A DNA stretch of 46,420 bases from NCBI RefSeq assembly GCF_001612685.1, contig NZ_BDAY01000093.1, forward strand, positions 1 through 46,420. Direction: 5' to 3'. Numbering within the stretch: position 1 is the stretch's first letter; the number at the start of each line of letters is the position of its first letter. The stretch is from Nocardia altamirensis NBRC 108246. GTDB lineage: Bacteria > Actinomycetota > Actinomycetes > Mycobacteriales > Mycobacteriaceae. A model generated the notes under the pieces. That model saw only the letters and a program-made list of their open reading frames with translations, had not been told where the DNA came from and ran no database searches. Position numbers and translations under genes: made by a program. Of this stretch, positions 24,453 through 33,173 are shown one piece after another.

Positions 24453-27400
24453 GCACACACAACCGGCACGAAGCCACCACACAACCAATCCCGCGCATAT
24501 CCCTCCCCGAACGACCCCCTGCCCCGGAAGTTGGCGTGCGCACCCTCGACGAGTGTGGAAACGACGTCGCAGTGAGCGGTGGGAGCCAAACCAGTGGTGT
24601 CGGCAGCCAGCCGGTCCAGCCTCCGGAACCCGTTGCCGCCGCCGCGCCGCGCGCAGTTGGTACCGAGCTCGACCGCGAACATGCATCAGGTGCCGACCTC
24701 ACGCAAGGCCGTCGCAGGGCGGCAGTAGATCACCGAGGTGCGAGTCTCGACCGCAACGCAGGTGCCGACCGCAGCACGGGTGGTTGTGGGAGCGGCGGCG
24801 GGCGGCACGCTGGTGATGGCTGTCGTGGCGATAGTGATTGCGAAAGGGTTTGCGCCATAGGCGAACAAGGCGGCCGTGGTTCTGCTCGGCGTGGCGGTGT
24901 GGGTGGAGACCGCGCTGATGGTGGCGAGATGGTGGATCGCGGTGGTGTGGGTGTGGGGCGCGGCGCAGGTGAGCGTGGGCGCGGTGTTGGGCGGAAAGCC
25001 GACTTCATGCGAGGCCGTCGCGGTGAGGTGGTGGATCGCGGTGGTGTGTGTATCGGCCGCGATGCGGGTGGTCGTGGGAGCGGCGGCGGGCGAGTGACCG
25101 GCGATGACTGGTGTATCGGTAGTGACTGCGAAAGTGCTTGCGTTACTGGTCAGCGCGACGGCTTGCACCGAGGGGAGGGCGTGGAGGAAGAGGCGCAGGT
25201 TCTGGATGCGCGGTTGTTGCCTGCGGCGTTGGGGTGTTGGGGGGCAACGATTGTGGCGTTGACCGGTGGGTGGGTGGCCGGGGTTGTGCTTGGCGTGGTG
25301 TTGGTGGTGGTGGCGATTGGGCTTTGGGTGTTGCTGTTGTGGGGGATGGCGCATCGGCGGGAGTCTTGGCGGGTTGTCGCGCTGGTGGTGACGGCGGCGG
25401 TGGTATTGGCGGCCGGATTCGCGATGGCGGGGGCGTGGCGGGAGCATCGTGTGGCGACGCATCCGCTGCGGACGGCGGTGGGGTTGTCGTTGCGGGTGGT
25501 GGTGACGCCTAGCGGGGATCCGAAGGCGGTGCGCGGCACCTCGTTCGGCGGGAGTCGGTGGGTGGTGCGGGGGAGCCTGCGCGAGTATCGGCTCGGCGGG
25601 ACGACAGTGCGGACCGGTGGGGCAGTGGTGATCCTGGCATCCGGTGACGGGTGGGCGACGGTGTCCCCCGGACAGACGATGGAGTTTCAGGCGAAAGTGG
25701 ATCTGCCGAGGCAGCGTGATCTGACGGTGGTCACGTTGCGGGCGCAGGGTGCGCCGAAGGCGGTCGGTGTGCTGCCATGGTGGCAAGGCGTGGCCCGTTC
25801 GATACGAACCGATTTCGCGACCGCGACCTCCCTGGCGCTGTCCGAGGAACCGGCTGGACTCCTGCCCGCTCTGGTGGTCGGGGACACCTCCAGGCTGCCG
25901 GACGAGCTCCGCGATGAGTTCGAAATCGCTGGGCTGTCCCATCTTTGCGTCGTCAGCGGCGCCAATTTCTCGATCGTGCTCGCGGTGGTGCTCTTCGCGG
26001 TGCGCGTGCTTACCCTCGGCCCGTGGACAGGGGCAGTGGTCGCGGGGGTGGCACTGGTGATGTTCGTGGTGGTCGCACGCCCCGATCCGAGCGTCCTGCG
26101 GGCCGGCGCGATGGGTGCAATCACGTTGCTGGCCTTGGTAACCGGGCGTAAGAAGCAGGCACTTCCCGCGCTGTGTGCCGCAGTCATCGGCTTGCTCGCC
26201 GTGTGGCCCGCGCTCGCGATGTCCGCAGGTTTCGCCCTGTCGGTGCTCGCCACCGCAGGGTTGATCCTGCTGGCGCCGAGCTGGGCTGATTGGCTTCGGG
26301 CACGCGGGTGGTGGCGTGTTCCCGCCGAGATCGTCGCGGTGTCAGCGGGTGCGTTCGTCGTCACCACCCCGCTCATGATTGCACTGACCGGCCAGCTCAG
26401 CCTGGTCGCCATCCTGGCGAATGTGTTGGTGGCACCCGTGATCGCACCGATCACCGTGATAGGTGCGACCGGCGCGGCCCTTGCCTGTCTGTGGTCACCC
26501 TTGGCCGAGCTCATAATCCGTTGCGCCGCTCCACCGTTGTGGTGGTTGCTGTCCGTCGCCGATCATGCGGCGGGTGTGCCTGGTGCGTCGATCGTGGTGC
26601 CCGGTGGATTGTTCGGCGGACTGATCGCCTGCACGATCGTCGCCGTCGGAATTCTGGCGTTGCGTGTTGCGACGATTCGTCGAATCACCCTGACCGCGGC
26701 ATTCGCGATCGCAGCGGTGCTGATCCCGGTACGCATCTGGCACCCCGGCTGGCCTCCCCACGGGTGGGTGCTGGCGGCCTGCGACGTGGGCCAAGGGGAC
26801 GGCCTCGCCCTGTCGGTCGGAAACAGCACCGCGGTGGTCATCGATGTCGGCCCAGACCCGCGCCGAATCCGAATGTGTCTGGACCGCCTACACATTTCGC
26901 GCATCGCGCTGCTGGTGTTGACGCACCCGCACGCCGACCACATCGATGGCCTGACCGGTGCGCTCGACGGCAGGGAGGTCGCCGCCATCGCCGTGGGCGT
27001 GCACGAGCTCGACGGTTTGGGCCCAGGTGTCACCGCTGAGGCGGGGAAGCCTCGAGACCCTCGGCCTGGCCCAGGCGTGATGGTTGGCGACCATGAATCC
27101 GACGCCGCGACCGAGAGATGCGAATCGCCAGCGGCTGACGGCTTTCCGGCGAGCAACGAAGCTGAAACTTCACGTGCAGAGCGCGTTTTGGCAGGCGATA
27201 TCGGCACGGCGAGTGAGCAGTGTGCACTGGGAGATGACAGCCGAGCGACGGGGATCGAGCGGCATATCGGACAGAGAGGGCGCATGGAAGGCCTGGCGCA
27301 AGTGGTGAAAAGTGCAGAACGCGCAGCGGTTCCGATTGTGGAGCTGTCGGCAGGGCAGGTGTTCCACTTCGGCTCAGTCGAGGTGCAAGTACTCGCGCCA

Positions 27401-27802
27401 GGGCCGGCTGCACCACGACCCACTCCGGGGGCCGAGACAGACGAAGCCAACGATCGCTCGATCGTCCTCGCCGCCACCACGATTGCCGGACGCATCCTGC
27501 TCACCGGTGACATCGAGGAATCCGCACAGAACGCTCTGATGCACACAGGCATCTCGCTCCGAGCCGACATTCTCAAACTCCCCCATCACGGATCACGAAC
27601 CACCACAAGAGAATTCCTCGCCGCCGTGCAACCGCGCCTAACCGTGATCAGCGTCGGAACCGACAACACCTTCGGCCACCCGAACGCCACCGTCCTCGCA
27701 CAGCTCTCCGAACTCGGCACCACCGTGGTCCGAACAGATCAACACGGCGACATACTCGTGCTCGGCAGCGAGCAATCGCTCGAGACGGTGTCGGCACGAT
27801 GA
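24449..27802 (+). CDS. comEC: ComEC/Rec2-family DNA-uptake channel with aberrant N-terminal region
   Basis: Polytopic channel for DNA entry. Residues from about 255 form many hydrophobic helices, including the competence-domain hallmark FEIAGLSHLCVVSGANFSIVL. The C-terminus is a metallo-beta-lactamase-like domain: DVGQGDGLAL, LTHPHADHIDGL, ILLTGDIEE, LPHHGSRTT. The ATG at 24449 overlaps the comEA stop. Residues 1-85 have coding-like composition, but about 85-240 is a Gly/Arg/Asp/Cys-rich stretch of repeats unlike ComEC. A GTG at 25181, with AGGGG five bases upstream, would start just before LDARLLPAALGCWG, the usual beginning of actinobacterial ComEC, giving an 873-residue protein. A polar insertion of about 90 residues (27020-27290) splits the lactamase-like domain. 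Confidence 0.88.
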   Translation: MSTHNRHEATTQPIPRISLPERPPAPEVGVRTLDECGNDVAVSGGSQTSGVGSQPVQPPEPVAAAAPRAVGTELDREHASGADLTQGRRRAAVDHRGASLDRNAGADRSTGGCGSGGGRHAGDGCRGDSDCERVCAIGEQGGRGSARRGGVGGDRADGGEMVDRGGVGVGRGAGERGRGVGRKADFMRGRRGEVVDRGGVCIGRDAGGRGSGGGRVTGDDWCIGSDCESACVTGQRDGLHRGEGVEEEAQVLDARLLPAALGCWGATIVALTGGWVAGVVLGVVLVVVAIGLWVLLLWGMAHRRESWRVVALVVTAAVVLAAGFAMAGAWREHRVATHPLRTAVGLSLRVVVTPSGDPKAVRGTSFGGSRWVVRGSLREYRLGGTTVRTGGAVVILASGDGWATVSPGQTMEFQAKVDLPRQRDLTVVTLRAQGAPKAVGVLPWWQGVARSIRTDFATATSLALSEEPAGLLPALVVGDTSRLPDELRDEFEIAGLSHLCVVSGANFSIVLAVVLFAVRVLTLGPWTGAVVAGVALVMFVVVARPDPSVLRAGAMGAITLLALVTGRKKQALPALCAAVIGLLAVWPALAMSAGFALSVLATAGLILLAPSWADWLRARGWWRVPAEIVAVSAGAFVVTTPLMIALTGQLSLVAILANVLVAPVIAPITVIGATGAALACLWSPLAELIIRCAAPPLWWLLSVADHAAGVPGASIVVPGGLFGGLIACTIVAVGILALRVATIRRITLTAAFAIAAVLIPVRIWHPGWPPHGWVLAACDVGQGDGLALSVGNSTAVVIDVGPDPRRIRMCLDRLHISRIALLVLTHPHADHIDGLTGALDGREVAAIAVGVHELDGLGPGVTAEAGKPRDPRPGPGVMVGDHESDAATERCESPAADGFPASNEAETSRAERVLAGDIGTASEQCALGDDSRATGIERHIGQRGRMEGLAQVVKSAERAAVPIVELSAGQVFHFGSVEVQVLAPGPAAPRPTPGAETDEANDRSIVLAATTIAGRILLTGDIEESAQNALMHTGISLRADILKLPHHGSRTTTREFLAAVQPRLTVISVGTDNTFGHPNATVLAQLSELGTTVVRTDQHGDILVLGSEQSLETVSAR
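24695..25144. repeat. Imperfect long direct repeats inside the 5' part of comEC
   Basis: A segment at about 24695-24856 recurs at about 25001-25144, sharing runs such as GGGAGCGGCGGCGGGC. A third partial unit lies between them: TGGTGGATCGCGGTGGTGTG occurs exactly at 24928-24947 and 25029-25048. In the comEC frame these give Gly/Arg/Asp-rich peptide. One frame over (24876-25097) they read as a hydrophobic Val/Ala/Trp-rich stretch with strong GC third-position bias, as if membrane-coding sequence had been duplicated and shifted out of frame. Confidence 0.7.
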
Positions 27803-28050
27803 GGCGCGGAAACCAATCGAGAACCGCCGAGAATCGCAGGGATCCTGCCCTCTGGCATGTGATCGACATCGAGAAACCGCAGGCGCGCCGTCCGATCCGC
27901 CGCTACCGGTTGGAACGAATACATGGCCGTACGGTGGGCTGAAGCCGTTGCATCGGTCAGTCAGCAGAAGGGTCCGCTGACCGGTTCTGGAGGCTGAACA
28001 CTGGTCCCACCGACGAACTAGTCCCGTAACACGTGACCGGAGAGGTGGAT

Positions 28051-28650
28051 ATGGCTCGATCGGGTACCAAGATGCTGGACATTGCAGGGGCAGCAATGGG
28101 CGTGGTCGTGTTGAGCTTGGCACTCGGGCCAGCGGGTCCAGCCTGGGCGGCGCCGGCCAGGGATCCGTTTCTGGACAAGACGGACGACGCTTTCCAACAG
28201 GACTGTCTCGCCACTCACAACAAGTTGCGCGAACTCCACGGCACGCAGCCTTTGAAGATCGACACGGACGCGGTGGCGTTGGCTGAGAAGCGTGTCCAGC
28301 AGGTCAGTCGATATGGCGGGGTACAGGAGGGGCACGCCGGTAACTCAGGTTCGGGTTATGGCGAGAACTTGGCATGGAGCGCCTCGTCCAAGCCTTTCGA
28401 CTACGCCTGCGCCAAGGCCGTCCAGTCCTGGTACGACGAGATCAGCAAGCACGACTTCAACAACAACAACTTCAACTACAACACAGGCCAATTCACTCAG
28501 GTGGTGTGGGCCGACACCACAGGGATCGGGTGCGCCCGGGCCTCGGGGAAGGGTTCCCAGTGGTACGAGAGCTACGTCGTGTGCAGCTATACCCCGGCGG
28601 GAAACTATCAAGGCCAGTTCCTGAAGAACGTCCCTCGCCCCGTCGGCTGA
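28051..28650 (+). CDS. Secreted CAP/SCP-domain protein
   Basis: A 199-residue exported protein. The signal peptide covers about residues 1-34 (hydrophobic AGAAMGVVVLSLALGP, cleavage after AWA). The mature CAP domain has the signature pieces GYGENLAWS (103-111), FTQVVWADTTGIGC (148-161) and YVVCSYTPAGN (175-185). Cys52, Cys120, Cys161 and Cys178 may form two disulfides. It resembles eukaryotic pathogenesis-related-1/CRISP proteins more than the short bacterial YkwD type. Such proteins bind sterols or lipids or interact with hosts, but no function can be assigned. ATG at 28051 is preceded by GGAGAGG; an in-frame GTG 18 bases earlier is less likely. Confidence 0.9.
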   Translation: MARSGTKMLDIAGAAMGVVVLSLALGPAGPAWAAPARDPFLDKTDDAFQQDCLATHNKLRELHGTQPLKIDTDAVALAEKRVQQVSRYGGVQEGHAGNSGSGYGENLAWSASSKPFDYACAKAVQSWYDEISKHDFNNNNFNYNTGQFTQVVWADTTGIGCARASGKGSQWYESYVVCSYTPAGNYQGQFLKNVPRPVG

Positions 28651-28795
28651 ACCGCCTCCGTGCCCTTGCACGTGGCCGAGCATCCGCTCATCCCGCATGG
28701 CGCGCTGTTCAGGACCGGATCGCGGCTTGCGCGAACTGTAGGTTCGTGCAGAAATCTGGGATCGGTAGGTGGGGTGCGCGGCGTCTACTTACCGC

Positions 28796-29194
28796 ATGAC
28801 ATCTTCTCAAGCTCCCATGAACCAACCGCAGTCCACCGGGTTGGATAAAAAGACCAGTGCGATCCTGGCGTACGCGCTGGGGTGGCTCACCGGAATCATC
28901 TTCCTATTTGTGGGCAGGAACGATCCGGACGTGAAATTCCATGCCTCGCAGTCGATCGTCTTCTTCGGGGCGGTCGCGGTGGTCAATGTTGTGCTGAGCA
29001 TCGTCGGCTCGCTCCTCGGAGCCCTGGGGATCCTCTTCAGCCTGGCTGGACTCGTGGTCGCGGTCTTCGCGGTCGTAGTCTGGATCATGGCCATGGTCCG
29101 GGCGAACAGCGTCGGCGGCGTCCGTGCGGAGCTCCCCATTGTCGGAAAATTCACTGCCCCCTATGCCGATCGGTTGGCCAACTCGGTCAAGTAG
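28796..29194 (+). CDS. DUF4870-like small membrane protein
   Basis: A 132-residue protein with a polar N-terminal tail (MTSSQAPMNQPQSTGLDKK). Three to four membrane segments follow: SAILAYALGWLTGIIFLFV, then two long hydrophobic stretches between residues 48 and 100. The pattern DPDVKFHASQSIVFFG fits DUF4870 membrane proteins, where a histidine and glutamine follow the first helix. ATG at 28796 is assumed; a second ATG at 28817 is possible and neither has a clear ribosome-binding site. A strong hairpin follows at 29210. Confidence 0.82.
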   Translation: MTSSQAPMNQPQSTGLDKKTSAILAYALGWLTGIIFLFVGRNDPDVKFHASQSIVFFGAVAVVNVVLSIVGSLLGALGILFSLAGLVVAVFAVVVWIMAMVRANSVGGVRAELPIVGKFTAPYADRLANSVK

Positions 29195-29209
29195 TGCATA
29201 TCCGAAGAT

Positions 29210-29238
29210 CAACGGCCCGAGGCTATCTCGGGCCGTTG
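29210..29238. terminator. Hairpin terminator
   Basis: A perfect 12-bp stem, CAACGGCCCGAG at 29210-29221 with 29227-29238, loop GCTAT. It lies 15 bases after the DUF4870-like gene and about 110 bases past the stop of the opposite-strand lipoprotein gene, so it could serve both. Confidence 0.82.
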
Positions 29239-29346
29239 GCGTCCGCGCGGAGATCGGCGCCGCCGCGATAGACCAGCATCACTTCGCAATCAATCTGCAG
29301 GTCATGACGTTTGCGGGAACTCTGCGGACTTACCGAACGGGCTGAT

Positions 29347-29775
29347 TCATTTGGCGCAGGCCGCGACGGGTCCGATTGTGGCGGCATCGTTTCCGGCGAT
29401 CAACGCGACGGTTCTCGCCTGGCCGCCAACGGCTTTCGTGGCAGTCATACCGAGATGGCTCGCCAATGCGTTGGCTACGCTTTCCGCGCCGGAACCGTAG
29501 GTGATCGAACTTCGAGCGCGTGCACCACCTGCAGCGTGCGAGGTCATGCCGACGACGAATCCCTGTGCAGCCAAGGCGTTTGCGATGCAAGAGGCCACAC
29601 CGGGACGTTCGGTGCCGTTCTGCGCATCCAGCATCACGTCGGACGCGTCGGATGCGGTCGGCGCGGCGCTCGTGCCCGCTGTGGGCCCCGCAGCCGAGCG
29701 ACCGTCGTCTGCTCCGCACCCTGCCAGCAGGATCATCGCCGAACCGGCCACGGCGGCAGTTGCTCTCGAGCTCAT
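29347..29775 (-). CDS. Lipoprotein with LytR_C-like domain
   Basis: A 142-residue lipoprotein. The signal ends in a lipobox LLAGC with Cys20. A short Ala/Ser/Thr linker leads to a domain of about 90 residues (VMLDAQNGTERPGVASCIANALAAQGFVVG ... ITYGSGAESVANALASHLG ... VALIAGND). It matches the pattern of the LytR C-terminal domain (LytR_C: NGT, GxA, L...GF.V, then Y..G...A..LA). LytR_C is usually the tail of LCP cell-wall ligases; here it stands alone on a lipid anchor. ATG at 29775 has AGG nine bases upstream. It is likely at the outer face of the membrane. Confidence 0.8.
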   Translation of the reverse strand: MSSRATAAVAGSAMILLAGCGADDGRSAAGPTAGTSAAPTASDASDVMLDAQNGTERPGVASCIANALAAQGFVVGMTSHAAGGARARSSITYGSGAESVANALASHLGMTATKAVGGQARTVALIAGNDAATIGPVAACAK

Positions 29776-29851
29776 CCTCGATGCCTACCACAAAGGAACT
29801 CGAACATCCTGTCGTGCCGCGACCCGTGCGGATCCAAGCGGCGGTCCTCCG

Positions 29852-30949
29852 TCAGCCGGTGTGCAGGATCCGGAAGCGATGGGGATCCGCGGGATCTCGA
29901 TCGACGACTTGGATTGGCGGCCAAGCCCATTGCCAAGTTTTGAGGCCTGGGATGCGGGAGAACTGGATTGGTCCGCGGGTGCCTTCGACTGCGACTCGGG
30001 GCCAGGATTCGGCAATGCGGGCCCGGTCTGCGCCGTGAGAGCGCAGCGTATCGGCGAGGACGGCGATCGTGTCGTAGCCCTCGAAAGCGACGAAGGAGGG
30101 CGCTTGAGTCAGTCGCTCGCGCAGCACTGTCTCGATGCGTGCGCCGAGTGGACTGAGGCGCTCGGGTAGATAGCGCAAGAACGGGATCGCGGCGCTGTCG
30201 TCACCCAGCAGGGTCGCCCATTCGGCGAACTCCGGCTGGCCGGCTGGGGCACCGATCATGATCTCGGCGAGGCGCTGGTCGCGGCGGACAGACTTGACGA
30301 GCGACACTGCGGGCTCGGGGTGGCCGACCAGAAGAAGGAGGGCTGTCGCGCGATTGTCGACGAGTTCGTCGCACGCGGCCGTGGGAGTGAGCGCGTGCAT
30401 GTCGAGTTCGATGACGGTGCCGCCTCGGGGAGTGAGGTAGTCCCGCAGAATACGAGTCCCGGCTGCCCAGTAGACACTCGGTTCCGCTGCGACGGCAATT
30501 CGACTGTGGCCCGCGCTGAGCAGGAATCCTGCATAGATCTGCCAGCCGTGGGACTGCGCAGGGGCGATGCGCGCGATCCACTCCGTTGGCTGCTCGGTGA
30601 GCACGTCGAGAACCGCTGACGAGCAGAGGAACGGCAGACCGAAGGCGTCGGCCTTGGCGGCAGCGGCGCGAGCGACGACGCTGTGATACTCCCCGGCCAA
30701 GGCCGCCACGCCCAGGCGATCCAATTCGGCGACGGCCGCCGCGGCCCGCTGCGGATCAGCCGCGGTGTCCCGGACCACCAACTCGAGTGGTCTCCCGAGG
30801 AGCCCACCCGCAGCATTGACGTCGTGAACAGCCAGCTCGAGTCCAGCGAGCAAGTGTTGGCCCGCCTCGACCCAGCCGGGCCGAGTCAACGGAACGAGAG
30901 CGCCGATCCGGACAGGTGATCCCATGCCGGATATTGCATCCACCACCAT
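29852..30949 (-). CDS. Type 1 periplasmic-binding-fold protein, branched-chain amino acid/amide-binding type, no signal peptide
   Basis: A 365-residue protein of the Peripla_BP_6 fold. It opens with VRIGALVPLTRPGWVEAGQHLLAGLELAVHDVNAAGG followed by GRPLELVVRDTAADPQRA, the normal start of branched-chain-amino-acid or urea binding proteins. There is no signal peptide or lipobox before this, so the protein looks cytoplasmic, like the amide sensor AmiC or certain enzyme-associated sensors. No permease or ATPase genes are adjacent. The start is uncertain: ATG 30949, GTG 30943 (GAGG six bases upstream) or ATG 30925. The lipoprotein gene follows after 76 bases in the same direction. Confidence 0.83.
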   Translation of the reverse strand: MVVDAISGMGSPVRIGALVPLTRPGWVEAGQHLLAGLELAVHDVNAAGGLLGRPLELVVRDTAADPQRAAAAVAELDRLGVAALAGEYHSVVARAAAAKADAFGLPFLCSSAVLDVLTEQPTEWIARIAPAQSHGWQIYAGFLLSAGHSRIAVAAEPSVYWAAGTRILRDYLTPRGGTVIELDMHALTPTAACDELVDNRATALLLLVGHPEPAVSLVKSVRRDQRLAEIMIGAPAGQPEFAEWATLLGDDSAAIPFLRYLPERLSPLGARIETVLRERLTQAPSFVAFEGYDTIAVLADTLRSHGADRARIAESWPRVAVEGTRGPIQFSRIPGLKTWQWAWPPIQVVDRDPADPHRFRILHTG

Positions 30950-31831
30950 CCTCAGTTCGCAACCGATTCGTTTGTTCGCTGAGTTGCCCGGCTTCGAGAA
31001 GCCATCGTTGGATTGAACACCGACTCGAAACCGCCCGGGCCAACCGCGATCCAGCCGCCCAACCGGACGTCCCCAATGCCGCTGGACGCGGCGACCGCGA
31101 CTGGTCGGGCGATCAGGGGCAATGAGGGCGGCATCGGTCGAGAGGCCAGTTACCTCAATGCCCCCTGAGCACTTGTCCAGCAACGTATCTCGGGCAATGT
31201 CGGCCAACCACACGGCGTTGCTCCATGCCACACGGCAGCAGGCTGAGGCGCGCTGCGGTTCAGAACATCCGGATACCGCACTTTGTCGGCCGTCCGGCTA
31301 CCCGTCGGATCACCTTGAGCGGCATAGCTCCGGACAGATGCCGTGCCGCTCCAGCGGGCAGAGCCGATCGCGAAATGTTGGTCAGAGCCAGGTTCACACC
31401 CGGAATGGAGATCGAACGGCTGTTGAGCAGATCGCCCGTTGACATGCATGCGAAGTGCCTGAGGTGCGTGCGATGTAAACAACAGGTGCAGCGAGTGTCG
31501 TGATCTCCCGTGGGTGGCGTGGGGCACGGGTGGTGTCGGCGGGGTTAGGTCTGGCAGGCGGTCGAAACGACGTTCCGGATCACGCCCGCACCCGTTGACA
31601 CGCGCGACCGGTGTCGGGGGTCTGTCGGAGGGTGACCGTAGGATCTCTGCCGTGACCGACCGCAGCGAGCGAACCATGGACACACCACCTTCGCGTTCGA
31701 TGGAGTGTGGCGAGGGCGAGGCGCGCACAGTCGAGTTCTCGGTCCTACCCGAGCGGGGTGTTGGTGAGGGGTGGGCATGAGATGGGTATCGCCGCGTTGC
31801 TGGTCGAGTCGAAAGTCTGTGAGGTGCGGGG
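30950..31831. other. Long region without a convincing gene
   Basis: About 880 bases between the binding-protein gene and holA. Open frames on both strands are short, have weak third-position bias and match nothing I know. A 61-codon minus-strand frame at 31260-31445 is the best of them, but it lacks support. Divergent promoters for the two flanking genes must lie here. Decayed genes are possible. Confidence 0.5.
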
Positions 31832-32803
31832 ATGAGTGAGCGGCCTGCGCCGGTGCACCTGGTGCTCGGTGACGAAGAGTTGTTGGTCGAGCGGGCGGTG
31901 GGGGAGATCACCGCGCAGGTGCGGGCGTTGGCGCCGGACGCCGATGCGGTGCCGGTCGATCGGATGCGGGCGGGCGATGCGAGCACCGCTGAGCTGGCCG
32001 AGATGTTGAGTCCTTCGCTGTTCGCCGAGGACCGGGTGATCATTCTGGAGTCGGCGGCCGAGGCGGGTAAGGACGCGGTCGCGGTGATCACCGACGCGGC
32101 GAGCGATCCGCCCGAGGGCGTCGTGCTCGTGGTGCTGCATTCGGGCGGTGGGCGCGCGAAGGCACTGGTGCCCGCGCTGCAGAAGGTCGGTGCGGTGGGG
32201 CATGACTGCGCCAAGCTGACGAAGGCGGCCGAGCGAGTGGAGTTCGTGCGCAACGAGTTCCGCGCTGCCGGGGTGCGGGTCGCCGGCGACGTGGTGCAGG
32301 CGATGCTGGAGTCTGTCGGGTCCGATCTGCGTGAGCTGGCTGCGGCCTGCTCGCAGCTGGTCTCCGACACCGGCGGGAAGATCGATGTCTCGGCGGTTCG
32401 GCGCTACTACTCCGGTAAGGCGGAGGTGTCCGGTTTCGATGTCGCCGAACTCGCCGTTGCTGGTGATCGTTCCGGGGCGATGGAAGCGTTGCGGTGGGCG
32501 AATGATCGTGGCGTGCCACATGTTCTGCTCGCCGATGCTCTTGCCGATTCCGTGCACACCATTGCCAGGGTTGGTTCCGCGGGCCGTGGGGATCCGTTCA
32601 AATTGGCTCAGCAACTGGGCATGCCGCCGTGGAAAGTGAAAAAGGCTCAGGCGCAAGCCCGCAACTGGACCCCCGCCACTATTGGTTCGGCGCTGCAAGT
32701 GGTCGCCGCGCTCAACGCCGATGTCAAAGGTGGCGCGGCGGACGCCAACTACGCCTTGGAGCATGCGCTCGCCCAAATCCTCGATCTCCACTCGGCGGGT
32801 TGA
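31832..32803 (+). CDS. holA: DNA polymerase III delta subunit
   Basis: The delta subunit opens the beta clamp in the clamp loader. The 323-residue protein has the actinobacterial HolA features: VHLVLGDEELLVERAV at the start, LSPSLFAEDRVIILESA in the first domain, then a C-terminal collar domain (FKLAQQLGMPPWKVKKAQAQARNW). It corresponds to Rv2413c, the next gene after comEC in mycobacteria; here about 4 kb of extra DNA separates them. ATG at 31832 follows a GGGG sequence. rpsT, which is close to holA in mycobacteria, is not seen downstream. Confidence 0.95.
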   Translation: MSERPAPVHLVLGDEELLVERAVGEITAQVRALAPDADAVPVDRMRAGDASTAELAEMLSPSLFAEDRVIILESAAEAGKDAVAVITDAASDPPEGVVLVVLHSGGGRAKALVPALQKVGAVGHDCAKLTKAAERVEFVRNEFRAAGVRVAGDVVQAMLESVGSDLRELAAACSQLVSDTGGKIDVSAVRRYYSGKAEVSGFDVAELAVAGDRSGAMEALRWANDRGVPHVLLADALADSVHTIARVGSAGRGDPFKLAQQLGMPPWKVKKAQAQARNWTPATIGSALQVVAALNADVKGGAADANYALEHALAQILDLHSAG

Positions 32804-33173
32804 ATTCAGGCCGCACAGTTCTGCTCGCCGGAAGATTCCTACCGGGTGTCACGGGCACGGGCGAGCGTGTGACGGTGGGTCTGAGCCAGGCCATGAAGCG
32901 TGGTCTGGCACCGCTTTTGTAGTGACGCTGAATGTGTGCTGAAACACACACCGGTGCACATTCAGCGATGTGAAAGTTGTGTCGTCGAGCTGGTCGAACG
33001 AATCCAACAGCCAATCGAAATCGCGCCGTCAGAGACCATTTCTCCACCGATTCACCGATTTCTCGACGGCATCTTGATGGATTCGAAGACCACTCGCGGC
33101 ACCTTTACCGACATGCACTCTTGGGATCTCGCAAATTGCCAGTTACTGAATTCATGTCAAACTGGATTCGGTA
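32804..33173. other. Intergenic region holA-LCP gene
   Basis: About 370 bases without a supported gene. It contains a clear inverted repeat (32926-32967) and an A/T-richer stretch before 33174 that probably holds the promoter of the LCP gene. Confidence 0.55.
32926..32967. promoter_or_regulatory. 11-bp inverted repeat downstream of holA
   Basis: CGCTGAATGTG at 32926-32936 pairs with 32957-32967. An inner TGTG...CACA pairing can extend the structure. It lies 123 bases past the holA stop and 206 bases before the LCP start. It could be a holA terminator or an operator; sequence alone does not decide. Confidence 0.45.

Noticed and set aside
24876..25097. 73-codon hydrophobic frame inside comEC
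   Set aside because: Strong coding bias but short, out of frame and made of repeats; I treat it as a duplicated remnant, not a separate gene.
31260..31445. 61-codon minus-strand frame in the gap before holA
   Set aside because: Weak third-position bias, no ribosome-binding site, no recognised similarity.
32804..33173. Expected rpsT gene next to holA
   Set aside because: Looked for because mycobacteria have it near holA; no ribosomal protein S20-like frame on either strand.
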